Source: Bacillus sp. FJAT-27225 (lineage in GTDB: Bacteria; Bacillota; Bacilli; Bacillales; Cytobacillaceae). Taken from it: DNA of 64,000 bases. The translations under genes were made by a program, and so were the position numbers. Where the stretch lies: positions 501,970 through 565,969 of the forward strand of contig NZ_MAYU01000001.1 in assembly GCF_001685025.1 (NCBI RefSeq). Direction: 5' to 3'. The notes beneath the pieces were generated by a model. That model did not search any database and was not told the DNA's origin. It saw only the letters and a program-made list of their open reading frames with translations. Below, in pieces: positions 45,490 through 54,312 of the stretch (position 1 is the first letter of the stretch; each line of letters opens with the position of its first letter).

Positions 45490-45666
45490 TTAATCTCTTC
45501 CGTGGTTTTCAACATATTCCCTTGCTTTATCAATTCCGATCGCAATTGCCTTTCCTTCATCGTTGTCCTCTTCAAGAATTGCATTCGCAATTTCAATTGC
45601 TTTTTCTCGAACTTCTGGGTCGAGGTTTTTCATTGAAGCAGGATAATCATCTTTTGACCAAGGCAT
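45490..45666 (-). CDS. Small ChaB/YdaT-like protein
   Basis: From ATG 45666, after GGAGTTGTTAAA, the 58-residue product begins MPWSKDDYPASMKNLDPEV and continues KAIEIANAILEED and GKAIAIGIDKAREY. The MPWxKxDYPxSMKNL start is shared by the ChaB family and the N terminus of Bacillus YdaT. Their role is unclear. An upstream in-frame start at 45702 lies before the ribosome-binding site. Confidence 0.72.
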   Translation of the reverse strand: MPWSKDDYPASMKNLDPEVREKAIEIANAILEEDNDEGKAIAIGIDKAREYVENHGRD

Positions 45667-45738
45667 TTTTAACAACTCCTTAAAGCGGGATTTACCACAC
45701 ATTACCCCTTCTACGAAGCTCCAAACCGATTACCGGGT

Positions 45739-46656
45739 TCAGATGTCTTCAAGCGCAACAAGAGTTTCCTTGAGTGATTCCCAGTTTACTTCCTCTCCAA
45801 TAAAAACCATATTGAGGGGCATATTCATATATTCTTTCATATAGGAAGGCATTCCATATGAATATTGAAATAGCTCAGGATAAGCCGATCCCTTATACTT
45901 CACATACCCTTTAATCCGGTACATATTTTCTGGAAGGCTACGAAGAAACTGTTCAAACGCCTCACGATCGACTGGTTTTGAAAAGGTATGGACATATGTC
46001 CCCAGTCCCAAATCCTTTGTATGAATATGAGTCCGTTCCTGTTTGCCAGGCACGCTGGAAAGTTTTCTAATGTCCTGTAAAGGGGTCTTGGAATAATCAG
46101 TCAAAATACACTTGGCATGAGGATTGAGTGCCTGGATGCTAATACTAACGTCCGCCTGTTCTTTTTCCGATAATACTCCTGCTTTATTCACGATTACATA
46201 ATCGGCATGACGGACCTGTTCCAGTAAAAGCCGTTGAAGCTGGGGCCCGAGTTTAGAACGGTCCAGCCATCTCTGGCCATCAACGGTTGTAATAATCCCC
46301 TTCGGCTCAATTTGGTCGGCGAATAATGGTGAAACAAGTGCATCAAGGATTTCGACAGGATGGGCAGCCCCAGTTGTTTCAACATATATGGCATCTGGCT
46401 TCTCCACCTGGAGCAAGCCTTGAAGCTGCCCCTCCACCTGTCCGCTCATCGTACAGCAGATGCACCCGCCCAATAATTCTTTTAATGCGACATCTTCCCC
46501 TACCGCATCAGAATCAATTGACACTGCCCCAAGCTCGTTCATCATGACTGCTACCTTCCGGTCATGTTTCTTTTCGTCCTCGAGAAGCCTCTTTAAAAGT
46601 GTCGTTTTCCCACTTCCAAGGAAACCCGATAGGATATAAATTTCTGTTTTGTTCAT
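45739..46656 (-). CDS. CobW/COG0523-family metallochaperone GTPase
   Basis: The 305-residue protein has Walker A GFLGSGKTT (residues 10-18), the metal-binding CxCC in GGCICCTMSGQ, the G3-like VETTGAAHP, VNKAG as the NKxD motif, and a C-terminal domain beginning THIHTKDLGLGTYV. COG0523 GTPases deliver zinc, cobalt or other metals to target enzymes. ATG 46656 follows GAGGAAAAGGTGCC. It is shorter than ZagA/YciC of B. subtilis. No zinc-uptake operator was spotted upstream. The gene before it ends 28 bp upstream. Confidence 0.9.
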   Translation of the reverse strand: MNKTEIYILSGFLGSGKTTLLKRLLEDEKKHDRKVAVMMNELGAVSIDSDAVGEDVALKELLGGCICCTMSGQVEGQLQGLLQVEKPDAIYVETTGAAHPVEILDALVSPLFADQIEPKGIITTVDGQRWLDRSKLGPQLQRLLLEQVRHADYVIVNKAGVLSEKEQADVSISIQALNPHAKCILTDYSKTPLQDIRKLSSVPGKQERTHIHTKDLGLGTYVHTFSKPVDREAFEQFLRSLPENMYRIKGYVKYKGSAYPELFQYSYGMPSYMKEYMNMPLNMVFIGEEVNWESLKETLVALEDI

Positions 46657-46684
46657 CGGCACCTTTTCCTCTCCTGTCAAAAGC

Positions 46685-47062
46685 CTATTCTTCCAGCATT
46701 TCAATTACCATGGCCCGAAGGATTCTTTCAAGCTCCAATTCATTCTTGCTGGTCAAATAACCTGTTTTCTGAAACCATTCTTCCTTGCATTTCCAAATTG
46801 GAATATAGCCATTTGGAAAATAATCATCATCCTGCTCAATGCCGATTTCTATAAAAGACTCATAATCATCATTAAAGTAATCTTTGTCAGCCTGTTTATT
46901 TCCTTTTTGCTTTCTGACCAATTCAAGAATCAAATGCTGGCCCCGTTCAAAAAAAAGAGGCTGGTATTCAGTTGCTACCGTCATGCAGATTGTATTGCAG
47001 AGACTCTCAATATTCTCAATATCTTCTTTAAGCTGTCTATCAAAATGGATGATTTGTTTCAT
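46685..47062 (-). CDS. Hypothetical 125-residue protein
   Basis: The frame starts MKQIIHFDRQLKEDIENIE and has an N-terminal helical part with two cysteines (CNTICMTV), then an acidic, Tyr/Phe-rich middle (DKDYFNDDYESFIEIG) and a helical end. ATG 47062 follows GGGGTGAGAGAA. It precedes the CobW-type GTPase on the same strand and may share its transcript. I do not recognise the family. Confidence 0.55.
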   Translation of the reverse strand: MKQIIHFDRQLKEDIENIESLCNTICMTVATEYQPLFFERGQHLILELVRKQKGNKQADKDYFNDDYESFIEIGIEQDDDYFPNGYIPIWKCKEEWFQKTGYLTSKNELELERILRAMVIEMLEE

Positions 47063-47361
47063 TTCTCTCACCCCGTTCATTCCATCATTGGCAAGGATAT
47101 TCCTGCCCTTTTGTACCACTCGTGGCTTTTTCCGTTATACTATCTAAACAGTCATTTTATAGTATTTTCTAGGCTCTTACAAACCAAATGCCCGCAGTTA
47201 GAAACGGAAGCCGTGTTTTGAAGGGAATAAGCTACTGAAAAGGAAAGTTTGAACAAATTGAAGAGGCTTACCCAAGCCGGGCAGTCTTCTCTATAAAGTA
47301 AGCCGATGAAGGACAAAACCAGCTGGCGGAAGCTGTAAAATCCCATTTATTCTTTAAAAAT

Positions 47362-47852
47362 AGGCTCTGTCAAACAAGGTTGTTGATTTTCGCTCCACAA
47401 AGGAAAGCCTCTGTGAATAATCATCGCAGGGACAGGCGAACTTTGCCTGTCACTAGGCGCTTCGCTTTCCGCGGGCGGTCTGGGAGCCTGTCTAGCTGCT
47501 CTCCCAGCTCCTCGAGGTCGCTTCGGTCCTTCAGCTGAAGTCAAAGAACGACTTCTGCTTCAGGCCCTGCACAAGAGTAAGCTTCGGAAGCATAGGCATC
47601 GCACGAAGAAAAAGCTTTAGCTTTTTCGAGGAGCGCTGGTCGGAGCTGGGCAGTCGCCTCCGCTTTTCTATCTCCTCGGCGCGAGCGCCTGTGGGGTCTC
47701 CCACTGACCTTTTCTCCCGCAGGACGTTGAATAAGCTTCCAAGAAAAAGCATCGCAGGAGAAAATGCGCTCTTTGCATTTTCGAACGAATCTTCGCGCCT
47801 TACGCTGCAATCAACTGCTTTAAAAAATCAATAATATCCTTTAACACAGCCT
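47362..47852 (+). mobile_element. MITE-like element, copy 2 (491 bp, with direct flanking repeat)
   Basis: Left end AGGCTCTGTCAAAC and right end (mirror of AGGCTGTGTTAAAGG) are imperfect terminal inverted repeats. AAAAAT flanks it on both sides (47356-47361 and 47853-47858), a likely 6-bp target duplication. It shares the CTTTCCGCGGGCGG core and the 3' 170 bp with copies 1 and 3, but carries about 165 extra bases in the middle with hairpin-rich modules. Open frames across it lack ribosome-binding sites. It also explains the gene-free stretch 47120-47915. Confidence 0.8.
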
Positions 47853-47872
47853 AAAAATAAGAAAAACTGTCC

Positions 47873-47912
47873 TATAAAGTCGTCAGCCAACGACATTATA
47901 GGACAGCCTCTT
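47873..47912 (-). terminator. Terminator of ctpA, member of a dispersed terminator repeat
   Basis: On the minus strand CTGTCCTATAATGTCGT pairs with ACGACTTTATAGGACAG around a TGGCTG-like loop, then TTTTTCTTA. It resembles the tRNA-Leu terminator at 30091-30138. Confidence 0.88.
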
Positions 47913-47915
47913 TAC

Positions 47916-49421
47916 TTATTTCATTTCCTTTTTCAATACCTCAATAGCCTTATCCAGCTGAGGGTCTTCCTTTTGAATTTTTTCCTGCAGAAGCTGAATC
48001 ATTTTCATAGTTGTTTCATCAGTCACGACGCCGGTTTGTTCAAGCTTATTGGCTGCCTGGAATTCCTTGACGGCCTTTAGCGTTTTCTCATCAAAGAACC
48101 CAGTTTCATTGCCTGGGTCATATCCCAACGCTTTTAACATTTGCTGGGCAATCTTTACATTCTCGGAAGAATCCCCTTGTTTTAGCTTCAGCTTAGGATC
48201 AAGGAGAGGCAGGCTATAATAAGCAGGAAGATCTACTTTATAGTCAGGCTCTATTCCCTTTTTATGAATCCAATTCCCGTTAGGTGTAAGCCATTTGGCT
48301 GTTGTAAATTTAACATTTGAACCATCCGGAAAATCCTGGGCAGTTTGGACAGTCCCTTTTCCAAACGACTTTTGGCCAACTAATGGAACATCGGCCGATT
48401 CCTTTACAGCACCGGCAAGGATTTCCGAGGCACTGGCACTTCCTCCGTCGATCAGGACGACCATTGGGTAATCAGGTTTGTCGCCGCCATCGGATTTATA
48501 GTCTTTCGTTTTTCCATTCCTGTCTTCAACCTTGAAGAGGATTTCTCCTTCAGGGACAAACAGGCTTGAGATTGCAATCGCCTGGTCCAGAAGGCCACCA
48601 GGGTTCTGCCTTAAATCAAGGACAAGCCCCTTCATGCCTTGCTTTTTAAGATCCTTCAGCATGGTTGTCAATTCATCAAATGTGTTTTTGGAGAATGTGG
48701 TGACCTGAACCTTGGCGATCCCATCCCCAACCATTTCTCCATATACCGTTTCAATCGGAATTTCGTCACGGATGATTGGTACTTTAATGGTGCTTTCGGA
48801 ACCAGGCCTTTGAATGGTTAACTCGACCTTTGTGCCTTTTTCACCTCTGATTAGCGCTACCGCTTCTGTTGAGGAGTAGCCCTGAATGCTTTTTCCGTCT
48901 ACCTCAAGGACAATGTCCTTAGGCTTGAGTCCTGCTTTTTCAGCTGGCGATCCCTTCAATGGGGAAACAATCATAATATGGCCATCTTTTTCCTGTATCT
49001 CAGCCCCAATCCCTTCAAAGGAGGAATCGACGCTATGATGGAATTGCTCCGCAGCTTCTTCATCCATATAAGAAGAATAGGGATCATCGAGCGACTCAAT
49101 CATGCCATTAATTGCACCGTTGACGAGCTTGTCTTCGTCAAGATCCTCGAAATACCCATCCTGAAGGATATCATAAGCTTTATAAAGCTTTGCAAATTCA
49201 TCCCGCTCCTGGCTTCCGCCAATCACTACCGGATGGGGGGAATCACTCCCTAATGAAGTCGCAAAAGCTGTAATTCCTGCTGTTACTACAACAAGGAAGA
49301 CAAGAAGCATGAAAAAGTAGGACCTCTTCATCCGAATGATTACGGGTTGCTTCACTTGCTCTTGCGGCTGATCCTGCTCCTGGGTTTGATTTTGTTCATC
49401 CACAGCTTTCACCACTTCCAT
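47916..49421 (-). CDS. ctpA: C-terminal processing protease (S41), CtpA type
   Basis: The 501-residue protein has an N-terminal cytoplasmic Gln/Glu-rich stretch, one membrane anchor (about 31-53), a PDZ domain (GIGAEIQEKDGHIMIVSPLKG), and the S41 core with the catalytic serine in DGGSASASEILAGA and lysine in KSFGKGTVQ. A C-terminal peptidoglycan-binding domain (IAQQMLKALGYDPG...) ends the chain. It acts outside the membrane. The neighbours yodJ and deoD are also near ctpA in B. subtilis, which favours CtpA over CtpB. The start codon is not firmly placed. Confidence 0.88.
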   Translation of the reverse strand: MEVVKAVDEQNQTQEQDQPQEQVKQPVIIRMKRSYFFMLLVFLVVVTAGITAFATSLGSDSPHPVVIGGSQERDEFAKLYKAYDILQDGYFEDLDEDKLVNGAINGMIESLDDPYSSYMDEEAAEQFHHSVDSSFEGIGAEIQEKDGHIMIVSPLKGSPAEKAGLKPKDIVLEVDGKSIQGYSSTEAVALIRGEKGTKVELTIQRPGSESTIKVPIIRDEIPIETVYGEMVGDGIAKVQVTTFSKNTFDELTTMLKDLKKQGMKGLVLDLRQNPGGLLDQAIAISSLFVPEGEILFKVEDRNGKTKDYKSDGGDKPDYPMVVLIDGGSASASEILAGAVKESADVPLVGQKSFGKGTVQTAQDFPDGSNVKFTTAKWLTPNGNWIHKKGIEPDYKVDLPAYYSLPLLDPKLKLKQGDSSENVKIAQQMLKALGYDPGNETGFFDEKTLKAVKEFQAANKLEQTGVVTDETTMKMIQLLQEKIQKEDPQLDKAIEVLKKEMK

Positions 49422-49539
49422 TTTCCTGTAAAAATAAAAGAAACTCTTATCATTTAGAATAACATCTTTTTCGGTTAAAGAACAAAGAAATATTCATGAA
49501 GGAGTGTGTTTTATCGGCTTAATGCTGATGATTCCGGAT

Positions 49540-50055
49540 TTAAACAGGCAACTCTTTTTTATATAAAAAGGCATCCCGCTTCTCTCCGTTAAACAATAGA
49601 GCCTTTTCCATGAATCGCTCACTTCTGAACCCAGACTTCTCAAGAACTCTCTTCGAAGCAAGATTCCCCTCCATAACTACAGCCTCGAGCATCCAAAGCC
49701 CCAATCTCATCGAAGCTATCTTTTCCAGTTGGGTGACTGCCTGTGACATGATTCCTTTCCCGGCCTGGTCTTCTGCAATCCTAAAACCGATTTCAGCGCT
49801 TCCTTTTACCCTATCAATAGTAAATACCTTCGCTCTGCCAACTATTCTATCTTGATTATTTATTATTAAAAAGAGGTAATATTCATCAGTTTCCCTGCTT
49901 TCCAGCATGGATGAGATCGATTTTTGGATGCCTGCCAATGTTAAATAATCTTCCGCCCTCGGAGGCACGAATTTTTCAAAGAACAGTTTGTTTTTCAGCT
50001 CGAACTGAAGCAATTCTAGTGCATCTTTCATCGTTATCTCTCTAAGTTCTATCAT
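49540..50055 (-). CDS. GNAT N-acetyltransferase
   Basis: The 171-residue protein begins MIELREITMKDALELLQ and has SAEIGFRIAEDQAGKGIMSQAVTQL, where Q-x-x-K-G-I is the CoA-binding loop, then LASKRVLEKSGFRSE. It resembles the RimJ subgroup. ATG 50055 follows GGGAGGGAAAGAC; a start at 50073 lies inside that site. The substrate is unknown. Confidence 0.85.
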   Translation of the reverse strand: MIELREITMKDALELLQFELKNKLFFEKFVPPRAEDYLTLAGIQKSISSMLESRETDEYYLFLIINNQDRIVGRAKVFTIDRVKGSAEIGFRIAEDQAGKGIMSQAVTQLEKIASMRLGLWMLEAVVMEGNLASKRVLEKSGFRSERFMEKALLFNGEKRDAFLYKKELPV

Positions 50056-50171
50056 GTCTTTCCCTCCCCTCATTCAACTGAACTTACCAAAGCCCCTGTC
50101 CAGACAAATGGTTTTTAATCAAAAACAGTAAAGTTACTGCACGCCTTCTTGTTTTTATCAATACAATTGAA

Positions 50172-50200
50172 CAAAAAAGGAACCTGTGATAGGTTCCTTT
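50172..50200 (-). terminator. Terminator of yodJ
   Basis: AAAGGAACCT / AGGTTCCTTT with loop GTGAT overlaps the stop region; the minus strand continues into TTTTTT. Confidence 0.85.
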
Positions 50201-50990
50201 ATATTTTCTCTACTTCCTGGAAAAATTCCTCCAGAGTCCAGTCATTTTTATACATCGTCTTTGCAGCCTCGGTACCAACATAGCGGAAATGCCATGGCTC
50301 ATATTGATAGTTTGTTATGTGTTCCTTCCCTTTTGGATATCGAAGAATAAATCCAAATTTATGGGCATTTTCAGCCAGCCATTTCCCTTCCTTTGTTTCC
50401 CCGAACGCCTCTGTCAATTCCAGATTAGTTGCCCTGCTTGCTATGTCCATTGTCAATCCTGTTTGGTGCTCGCTCTGGCCAGGAACGGCAACAACCTGTT
50501 CGGCTTTTTCCAAACCGGAGTTTGCTACCTCAACATCAAACAAAGTTTTTTGGCGTATGTATGAACGATAACCCGAAACAGCAAATATTTCTATGTTTTC
50601 TTTTTTAGCCTGTGCGAAAAGTTTTTCAAGTGCTTTGGCCGCTTCCTTGCGCATCAAACTTTTTTCAGCATCCGATTCACCGAAGGAAAAGGGGACGTTT
50701 GGCCTTACTAGATCATTAGGCCTGTACTCGCCTGGCAAAGAAAATTCCTTATTTACTAGCGCAAGTATATTTTCAGGATTCATAATTTCCTTTTTTCCGC
50801 TCGTTTCCTGTACTTGATTGAAATAAGCGGCTTCAAGAACAGGACCATTGACAGCTCGTTGATTATTCGGGTTGTCCGACGTTTCTACCTCTTTATCTTC
50901 TGTAAACGGATTTTTCTTTAGAATTGACTCGATTTGGCTGCAACTTGCCAAGAATATAACACTGCAAAGCAGAATCGTAAGCTTTTTCAA
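50199..50990 (-). CDS. yodJ: D-alanyl-D-alanine (VanY/LdcB-type) carboxypeptidase lipoprotein
   Basis: This zinc peptidase trims peptidoglycan stem peptides outside the cell. The 263-residue product has a lipobox FLASC (lipid cysteine at about 17), then the VanY motifs VSGYRSYIRQ, GQSEHQTGLTMDI with the first zinc ligands, and EPWHFRYVG with the last histidine. Length and placement beside deoD match YodJ (LdcB) of B. subtilis. ATG 50990 begins MKKLTILLCSVIF. Confidence 0.9.
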   Translation of the reverse strand: MKKLTILLCSVIFLASCSQIESILKKNPFTEDKEVETSDNPNNQRAVNGPVLEAAYFNQVQETSGKKEIMNPENILALVNKEFSLPGEYRPNDLVRPNVPFSFGESDAEKSLMRKEAAKALEKLFAQAKKENIEIFAVSGYRSYIRQKTLFDVEVANSGLEKAEQVVAVPGQSEHQTGLTMDIASRATNLELTEAFGETKEGKWLAENAHKFGFILRYPKGKEHITNYQYEPWHFRYVGTEAAKTMYKNDWTLEEFFQEVEKI

Positions 50991-51000
50991 AAAATCACCT

Positions 51001-51282
51001 GCATTCCTTCGTAAAGCTGTTTAATCTATTGTAGTATAATCCTCTTTTTTAGGACAGGGCAAGGGAACTCATACTATTTTTTCATGGTGCGTGCTGGAAA
51101 CCCAACCCGATTCATATCATGGGATTTTAATGATTGAGACTGTCGCTATTAAATCGGAAAGCCTATTATTCACTATTGTCTTACATGGATGCCAACTGTC
51201 ATTACAAAACTATAGCAATAAAGGAATAGTAAAAGCAAATACATGGCTGGCTCAATTGAAAATTCTTTAAAAAATAGAAAAA
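51001..51282. other. Gene-free interval between deoD and yodJ
   Basis: No coding frame with a ribosome-binding site, no tRNA and no repeat of the window's families was seen. An AT-rich stretch with TATAAT-like words near 51030 on the minus strand may include the yodJ promoter. Confidence 0.5.
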
Positions 51283-51306
51283 GACTCCCTCGAATGGAGA
51301 GCCTTC
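51283..51306 (-). terminator. Terminator of deoD
   Basis: On the minus strand GGCTCTCC-ATTC-GAGGGAGTC (with wobbles) is followed by TTTTTCT. Confidence 0.7.
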
Positions 51307-51318
51307 AGTTCAATATCA

Positions 51319-52023
51319 TTATTCTTTAATAGCGGCTTCAAGCGCAACTTCAATCATGTCATTGAATGTTTTCTGGCGCTCTTCTGCACTTGTGGCCTCA
51401 CCAGTCAGGATATGGTCACTGACAGTCAGGACAGAAAGTGCCCTGCGGCCATACTTGGCAGCAAGTGTGTATAACGCTGTTGTTTCCATTTCTACAGCCA
51501 GAATTTGATACTTAGCTAGTTTTTCAAGGTCAGAATGGTCATTGTAGAACAAGTCTGCTGTGAACACGTTTCCAACACGAAGGTTAAGGCCTTTTTCAAT
51601 ACCAGCGTCATAGGCGTCTCTTAGCAGTTCGAAATTTGCATGAGGTGCGAAGTCGATTCCGCCAAACTCCAGCTTGTTGATTTGTGAATCAGTTGAAGAA
51701 GTCATCGCAAGAATAACGTCCCTAACCTTTACATCCTTTTGAATTGCACCGCAAGTACCAACACGGATTAGCGTTTGCACATTGTAGCTTTCGATAAGCT
51801 CATTTGCATAAATTGAAATAGATGGAATACCCATGCCAGTTCCCTGAACAGAAATGCGTTTTCCTTTGTATGTACCTGTAAATCCTAACATATTTCTTAC
51901 TTCATTGTAGCAAGTTGCTCCTTCAAGGAAGGTTTCAGCGATATATTTCGCTCTTAGGGGGTCTCCCGGAAGCAGGACTATTTCTGCAATTTCATTTTCT
52001 TTTGCACCAATATGTATGCTCAT
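51319..52023 (-). CDS. deoD: Purine-nucleoside phosphorylase DeoD
   Basis: DeoD phosphorolyses purine nucleosides to base and ribose 1-phosphate. The 234-residue product opens [14 protein letters not shown], with the phosphate loop [35 protein letters not shown], and [14 protein letters not shown], then VSDHILTGE. This is the trimeric/hexameric class I type. ATG 52023 follows AGGAGGATAAAT; the frame extends to 52083 without need. It is single-gene. Confidence 0.97.
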   Translation of the reverse strand: MSIHIGAKENEIAEIVLLPGDPLRAKYIAETFLEGATCYNEVRNMLGFTGTYKGKRISVQGTGMGIPSISIYANELIESYNVQTLIRVGTCGAIQKDVKVRDVILAMTSSTDSQINKLEFGGIDFAPHANFELLRDAYDAGIEKGLNLRVGNVFTADLFYNDHSDLEKLAKYQILAVEMETTALYTLAAKYGRRALSVLTVSDHILTGEATSAEERQKTFNDMIEVALEAAIKE

Positions 52024-52228
52024 ATTTATCCTCCTAAATTGAAACGTATGATGTCTAACATCTTCCCCAATAATACCATACAAACCACTTTTTTAAAACG
52101 TTTACGCAGGTGGATTTGTATGGCTGTTGGGGTACACTATTCTTTAGCATAGCCTTGGAGTTAAAAGTTATCCTCTGCATTCTACAATATCCAGGTATGC
52201 CCAAATTGAAACATCAGGAGGTATGAAA

Positions 52229-52357
52229 GTGGGAAAAAAGCATAGAAACCGCATCAACTCTCCAAAGAAAAACAATCATATTCCGCCGGAAGCAATTGTA
52301 GCTGAACATGAGGCACATGCAAAGGAATATTCGGCCAAAAAGCGAAAAAACACATAA
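52229..52357 (+). CDS. Small basic 42-residue protein
   Basis: GTG 52229, seven bases after AGGAGG, opens MGKKHRNRINSPKKNNHIP and ends YSAKKRKNT. The protein is strongly basic and hydrophilic, similar in type to minor spore or nucleoid-associated peptides. The ATG at 52223 in the same frame is too close to the ribosome-binding site. No family recognised. It ends in a shared terminator. Confidence 0.6.
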   Translation: MGKKHRNRINSPKKNNHIPPEAIVAEHEAHAKEYSAKKRKNT

Positions 52358-52392
52358 AAGAGGAAGGGACATTTACTCCCTTCCTCTTTCAT
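52357..52392. terminator. Bidirectional terminator
   Basis: AAAGAGGAAGGGA / TCCCTTCCTCTTT with loop CATTTAC serves the small basic gene and the convergent spo0M. Confidence 0.9.
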
Positions 52393-52398
52393 AAAAAA

Positions 52399-53169
52399 TT
52401 ATGAATAACGCTCAATAATCGATTTAATTTTTTGCCGTACATACGGAACTTCCGACGGGGAAACAACAAAGCGAACATTGGATTCATCCATTGACAATGC
52501 TTCTGAAAGGAAACTACCCAGCCCCCGTACCCTGCGGTCTACCTGCATCAGCACCTCAATATCACCTTGGCTGTTCGGCAGTAGGACGACTTCCAATTCA
52601 TCAAGCCGCCCCTTGAATTGTCCGCCAACCGGAACAAATTCAAATTCCTGGACGAACGGAAGCCTTACCCGCATTTTGTATGGGGCCTGTTCACAATCCG
52701 CTTCCCTAAGCCTGAACCCAAGCTCTTCTATGGCCGAAAGAATCGCGGACATCGTCGGGTTGGGAGCAACCCTGATATAGTCAGTATCTGTCGGATCAAT
52801 TGCGTTTTTAATATCAAGGCCGGTTGAAAGCCAAATTTTTGTGCGGCCAATCGTGACAGGCGTATCAAAAGGCAGCCTGAATGAGAAAGGAAACTCTTTC
52901 TTTTCACCCGATTTAACCGTAAATGGATCGGCTACTTTAAAACGGTCTATACACGCTTTCACACTATATTTCTTGTCATCTGATTCCTTTAGATATGTAG
53001 TATTCAATGACAAATAAATGGAATCGATGTTCTGTTCTGTGCTCCCTCCTGTAATGACAACAACACCTTTTACTGTTTCACCAGGTGTCAGCGTATCCTG
53101 TTCAAGCCTGGTATCCACTTTAGAGGCTCCAATTCCGACCGAAGCAAGCATCTTATTAAATATTGACAT
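52399..53169 (-). CDS. spo0M: Sporulation-control protein Spo0M
   Basis: The 256-residue protein is the arrestin-like Spo0M: it opens MSIFNKMLASVGIGASKVDT and LTPGETVKGVVVITGG, then FPFSFRLPFDTPVT, and ends IKSIIERYS. Spo0M influences phosphorelay output and cell division. ATG 53169 lies after GGGGGAGAAGAAG; the frame extends to 53187. It overlaps the kinase gene by 14 bp, suggesting translational coupling. Confidence 0.92.
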   Translation of the reverse strand: MSIFNKMLASVGIGASKVDTRLEQDTLTPGETVKGVVVITGGSTEQNIDSIYLSLNTTYLKESDDKKYSVKACIDRFKVADPFTVKSGEKKEFPFSFRLPFDTPVTIGRTKIWLSTGLDIKNAIDPTDTDYIRVAPNPTMSAILSAIEELGFRLREADCEQAPYKMRVRLPFVQEFEFVPVGGQFKGRLDELEVVLLPNSQGDIEVLMQVDRRVRGLGSFLSEALSMDESNVRFVVSPSEVPYVRQKIKSIIERYS

Positions 53170-53977
53170 TCTTCTTCTCCCCCTCAACCAATAATTGTTT
53201 TATCTCTGACTGAACCTCGGTGCAAGAAGTATATTCGCCATCTAGTTTTAAAAGCTTTTTTAAAATTGATTTAGCCAGAGGAGACAGATTCAGCTCTTCC
53301 TCCCAACTGCGCTCTTTTTGACCAGGGATGGGGCTGTAGGAGGAATAAAGCAGGAAAAGGACAAAATGGCCAAGCCCATAAAAATCTGCCTGCTGATTCC
53401 GCTCCTTCCTCGGATGAATCCTCGTAAAAAGGTTCCTCTTCTTTCCATATGAAGCGCTTTCCGCCAGTCCCAAATCAAGCAAATAGATTTTTTCCCCGCT
53501 CAAAATAACATTTGGAATTCTTACGTCCCGATGGACAATTCCTTGCTGATGAAGGCTATCCAGGATTGTCAGAACTTCAAACGCAATTTTGAATGCCTCA
53601 TCCTCTTGAAAGGATTTGCCATCTTCGAAAATGGCCTGTTCAAAGTTTTTCCCTTTTACTAGTTCCATTACATAATACGGGGTGCCTTCATGTTCACCAC
53701 TGCCGAAGTAATCCGGTATTCCTTCAGTATTGAGTTCTTGTAGAAACTCCTTTTCCCTGTCAAAGCCGGCTCTTCCTTTTCGGGATATTCGTTTATGCAG
53801 ACGAAGAGCCTTCAACGCCATATGCTTACCGGTTTCCTCGTCAATAACATGATAAGTGTGGCCGTAGCCGCCGGTCCCAAGCAGGCTGATCACGTTATAG
53901 CGCCCATTAACAATCGTACCGGGAGGCAATGGCTTTTCGAGTATATAAGATAGAAAAAGTACAAGTCTTTTCAGCAT
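53156..53977 (-). CDS. Serine/threonine protein kinase, YbdM-like
   Basis: The 273-residue protein is an isolated bacterial Hanks-type kinase. It has the glycine loop LLGTGGYGHTY, the VAIK-like lysine in HMALKALRL, and the catalytic loop HRDVRIPN. The usual lysine of HRDLKxxN is arginine here, and the metal-binding motif is DLGLA rather than DFG. These two swaps are shared, I believe, with YbdM. It lacks a membrane anchor or PASTA repeats. ATG 53977 follows GGAGGAACTG at twelve bases. It precedes and overlaps spo0M. Confidence 0.85.
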   Translation of the reverse strand: MLKRLVLFLSYILEKPLPPGTIVNGRYNVISLLGTGGYGHTYHVIDEETGKHMALKALRLHKRISRKGRAGFDREKEFLQELNTEGIPDYFGSGEHEGTPYYVMELVKGKNFEQAIFEDGKSFQEDEAFKIAFEVLTILDSLHQQGIVHRDVRIPNVILSGEKIYLLDLGLAESASYGKKRNLFTRIHPRKERNQQADFYGLGHFVLFLLYSSYSPIPGQKERSWEEELNLSPLAKSILKKLLKLDGEYTSCTEVQSEIKQLLVEGEKKNVNI

Positions 53978-54023
53978 ACTAACGCAGTTCCTCCCCGGCT
54001 TTTCGCATGCCGGCAACCAAGAG

Positions 54024-54185
54024 TCAGCTGCTGAAGAAACTCGAGAATTTTTTCTTTTTCTTGTAATATCCATGCCCGTAATGGCCATGTTTTTTATATT
54101 TCATATGCTTCCAGGCATCGCTGGAGCTGTAATATGGTTTATACTTCTTCGAACCGAGAAGCATTTTTAGCAGTTTTTTCAGCAT
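54024..54185 (-). CDS. Small Lys/Tyr/His-rich protein
   Basis: ATG 54185, seven bases after GGGAGG, opens 53 codons: MLKKLLKMLLGSKKYKPYY, then KHMKYKKHGHYGHGYYKK and KKKFSSFFSS. The protein is highly basic with a short leucine-rich N-terminal helix. It lies 46 bp upstream of the kinase gene and is likely co-transcribed with it and spo0M. The function is unknown; membrane or nucleic-acid contact is plausible from charge. It falls below common gene-calling size limits. Confidence 0.62.
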   Translation of the reverse strand: MLKKLLKMLLGSKKYKPYYSSSDAWKHMKYKKHGHYGHGYYKKKKKFSSFFSS

Positions 54186-54275
54186 TTCATTTTCCTCCCT
54201 GACTATGGATAGTGATGTATACGCTGGCTGGATAAAAAGGTTTCAGCCCACAAAGAAAATTCCGTCCATAATAAT

Positions 54276-54305
54276 GCGGCCTTCCACTTTGGCAGGCCGC
54301 TTTCT
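54276..54305. terminator. Inverted repeat after yozD
   Basis: GCGGCCT / AGGCCGC with an 11-base loop is followed by TTTCT (plus) or ATTATTAT (minus). Termination efficiency is uncertain. Confidence 0.5.
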
Positions 54306-54312
54306 GAACCAA

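Noticed and set aside
47152..47346. Minus-strand 64-codon frame
   Set aside because: No ribosome-binding site and no recognisable composition; the frame lies in spacer next to the MITE-like element.
51083..51133. Short plus-strand frame starting MVRAGNPT
   Set aside because: Seventeen codons with no ribosome-binding site in an otherwise featureless spacer.
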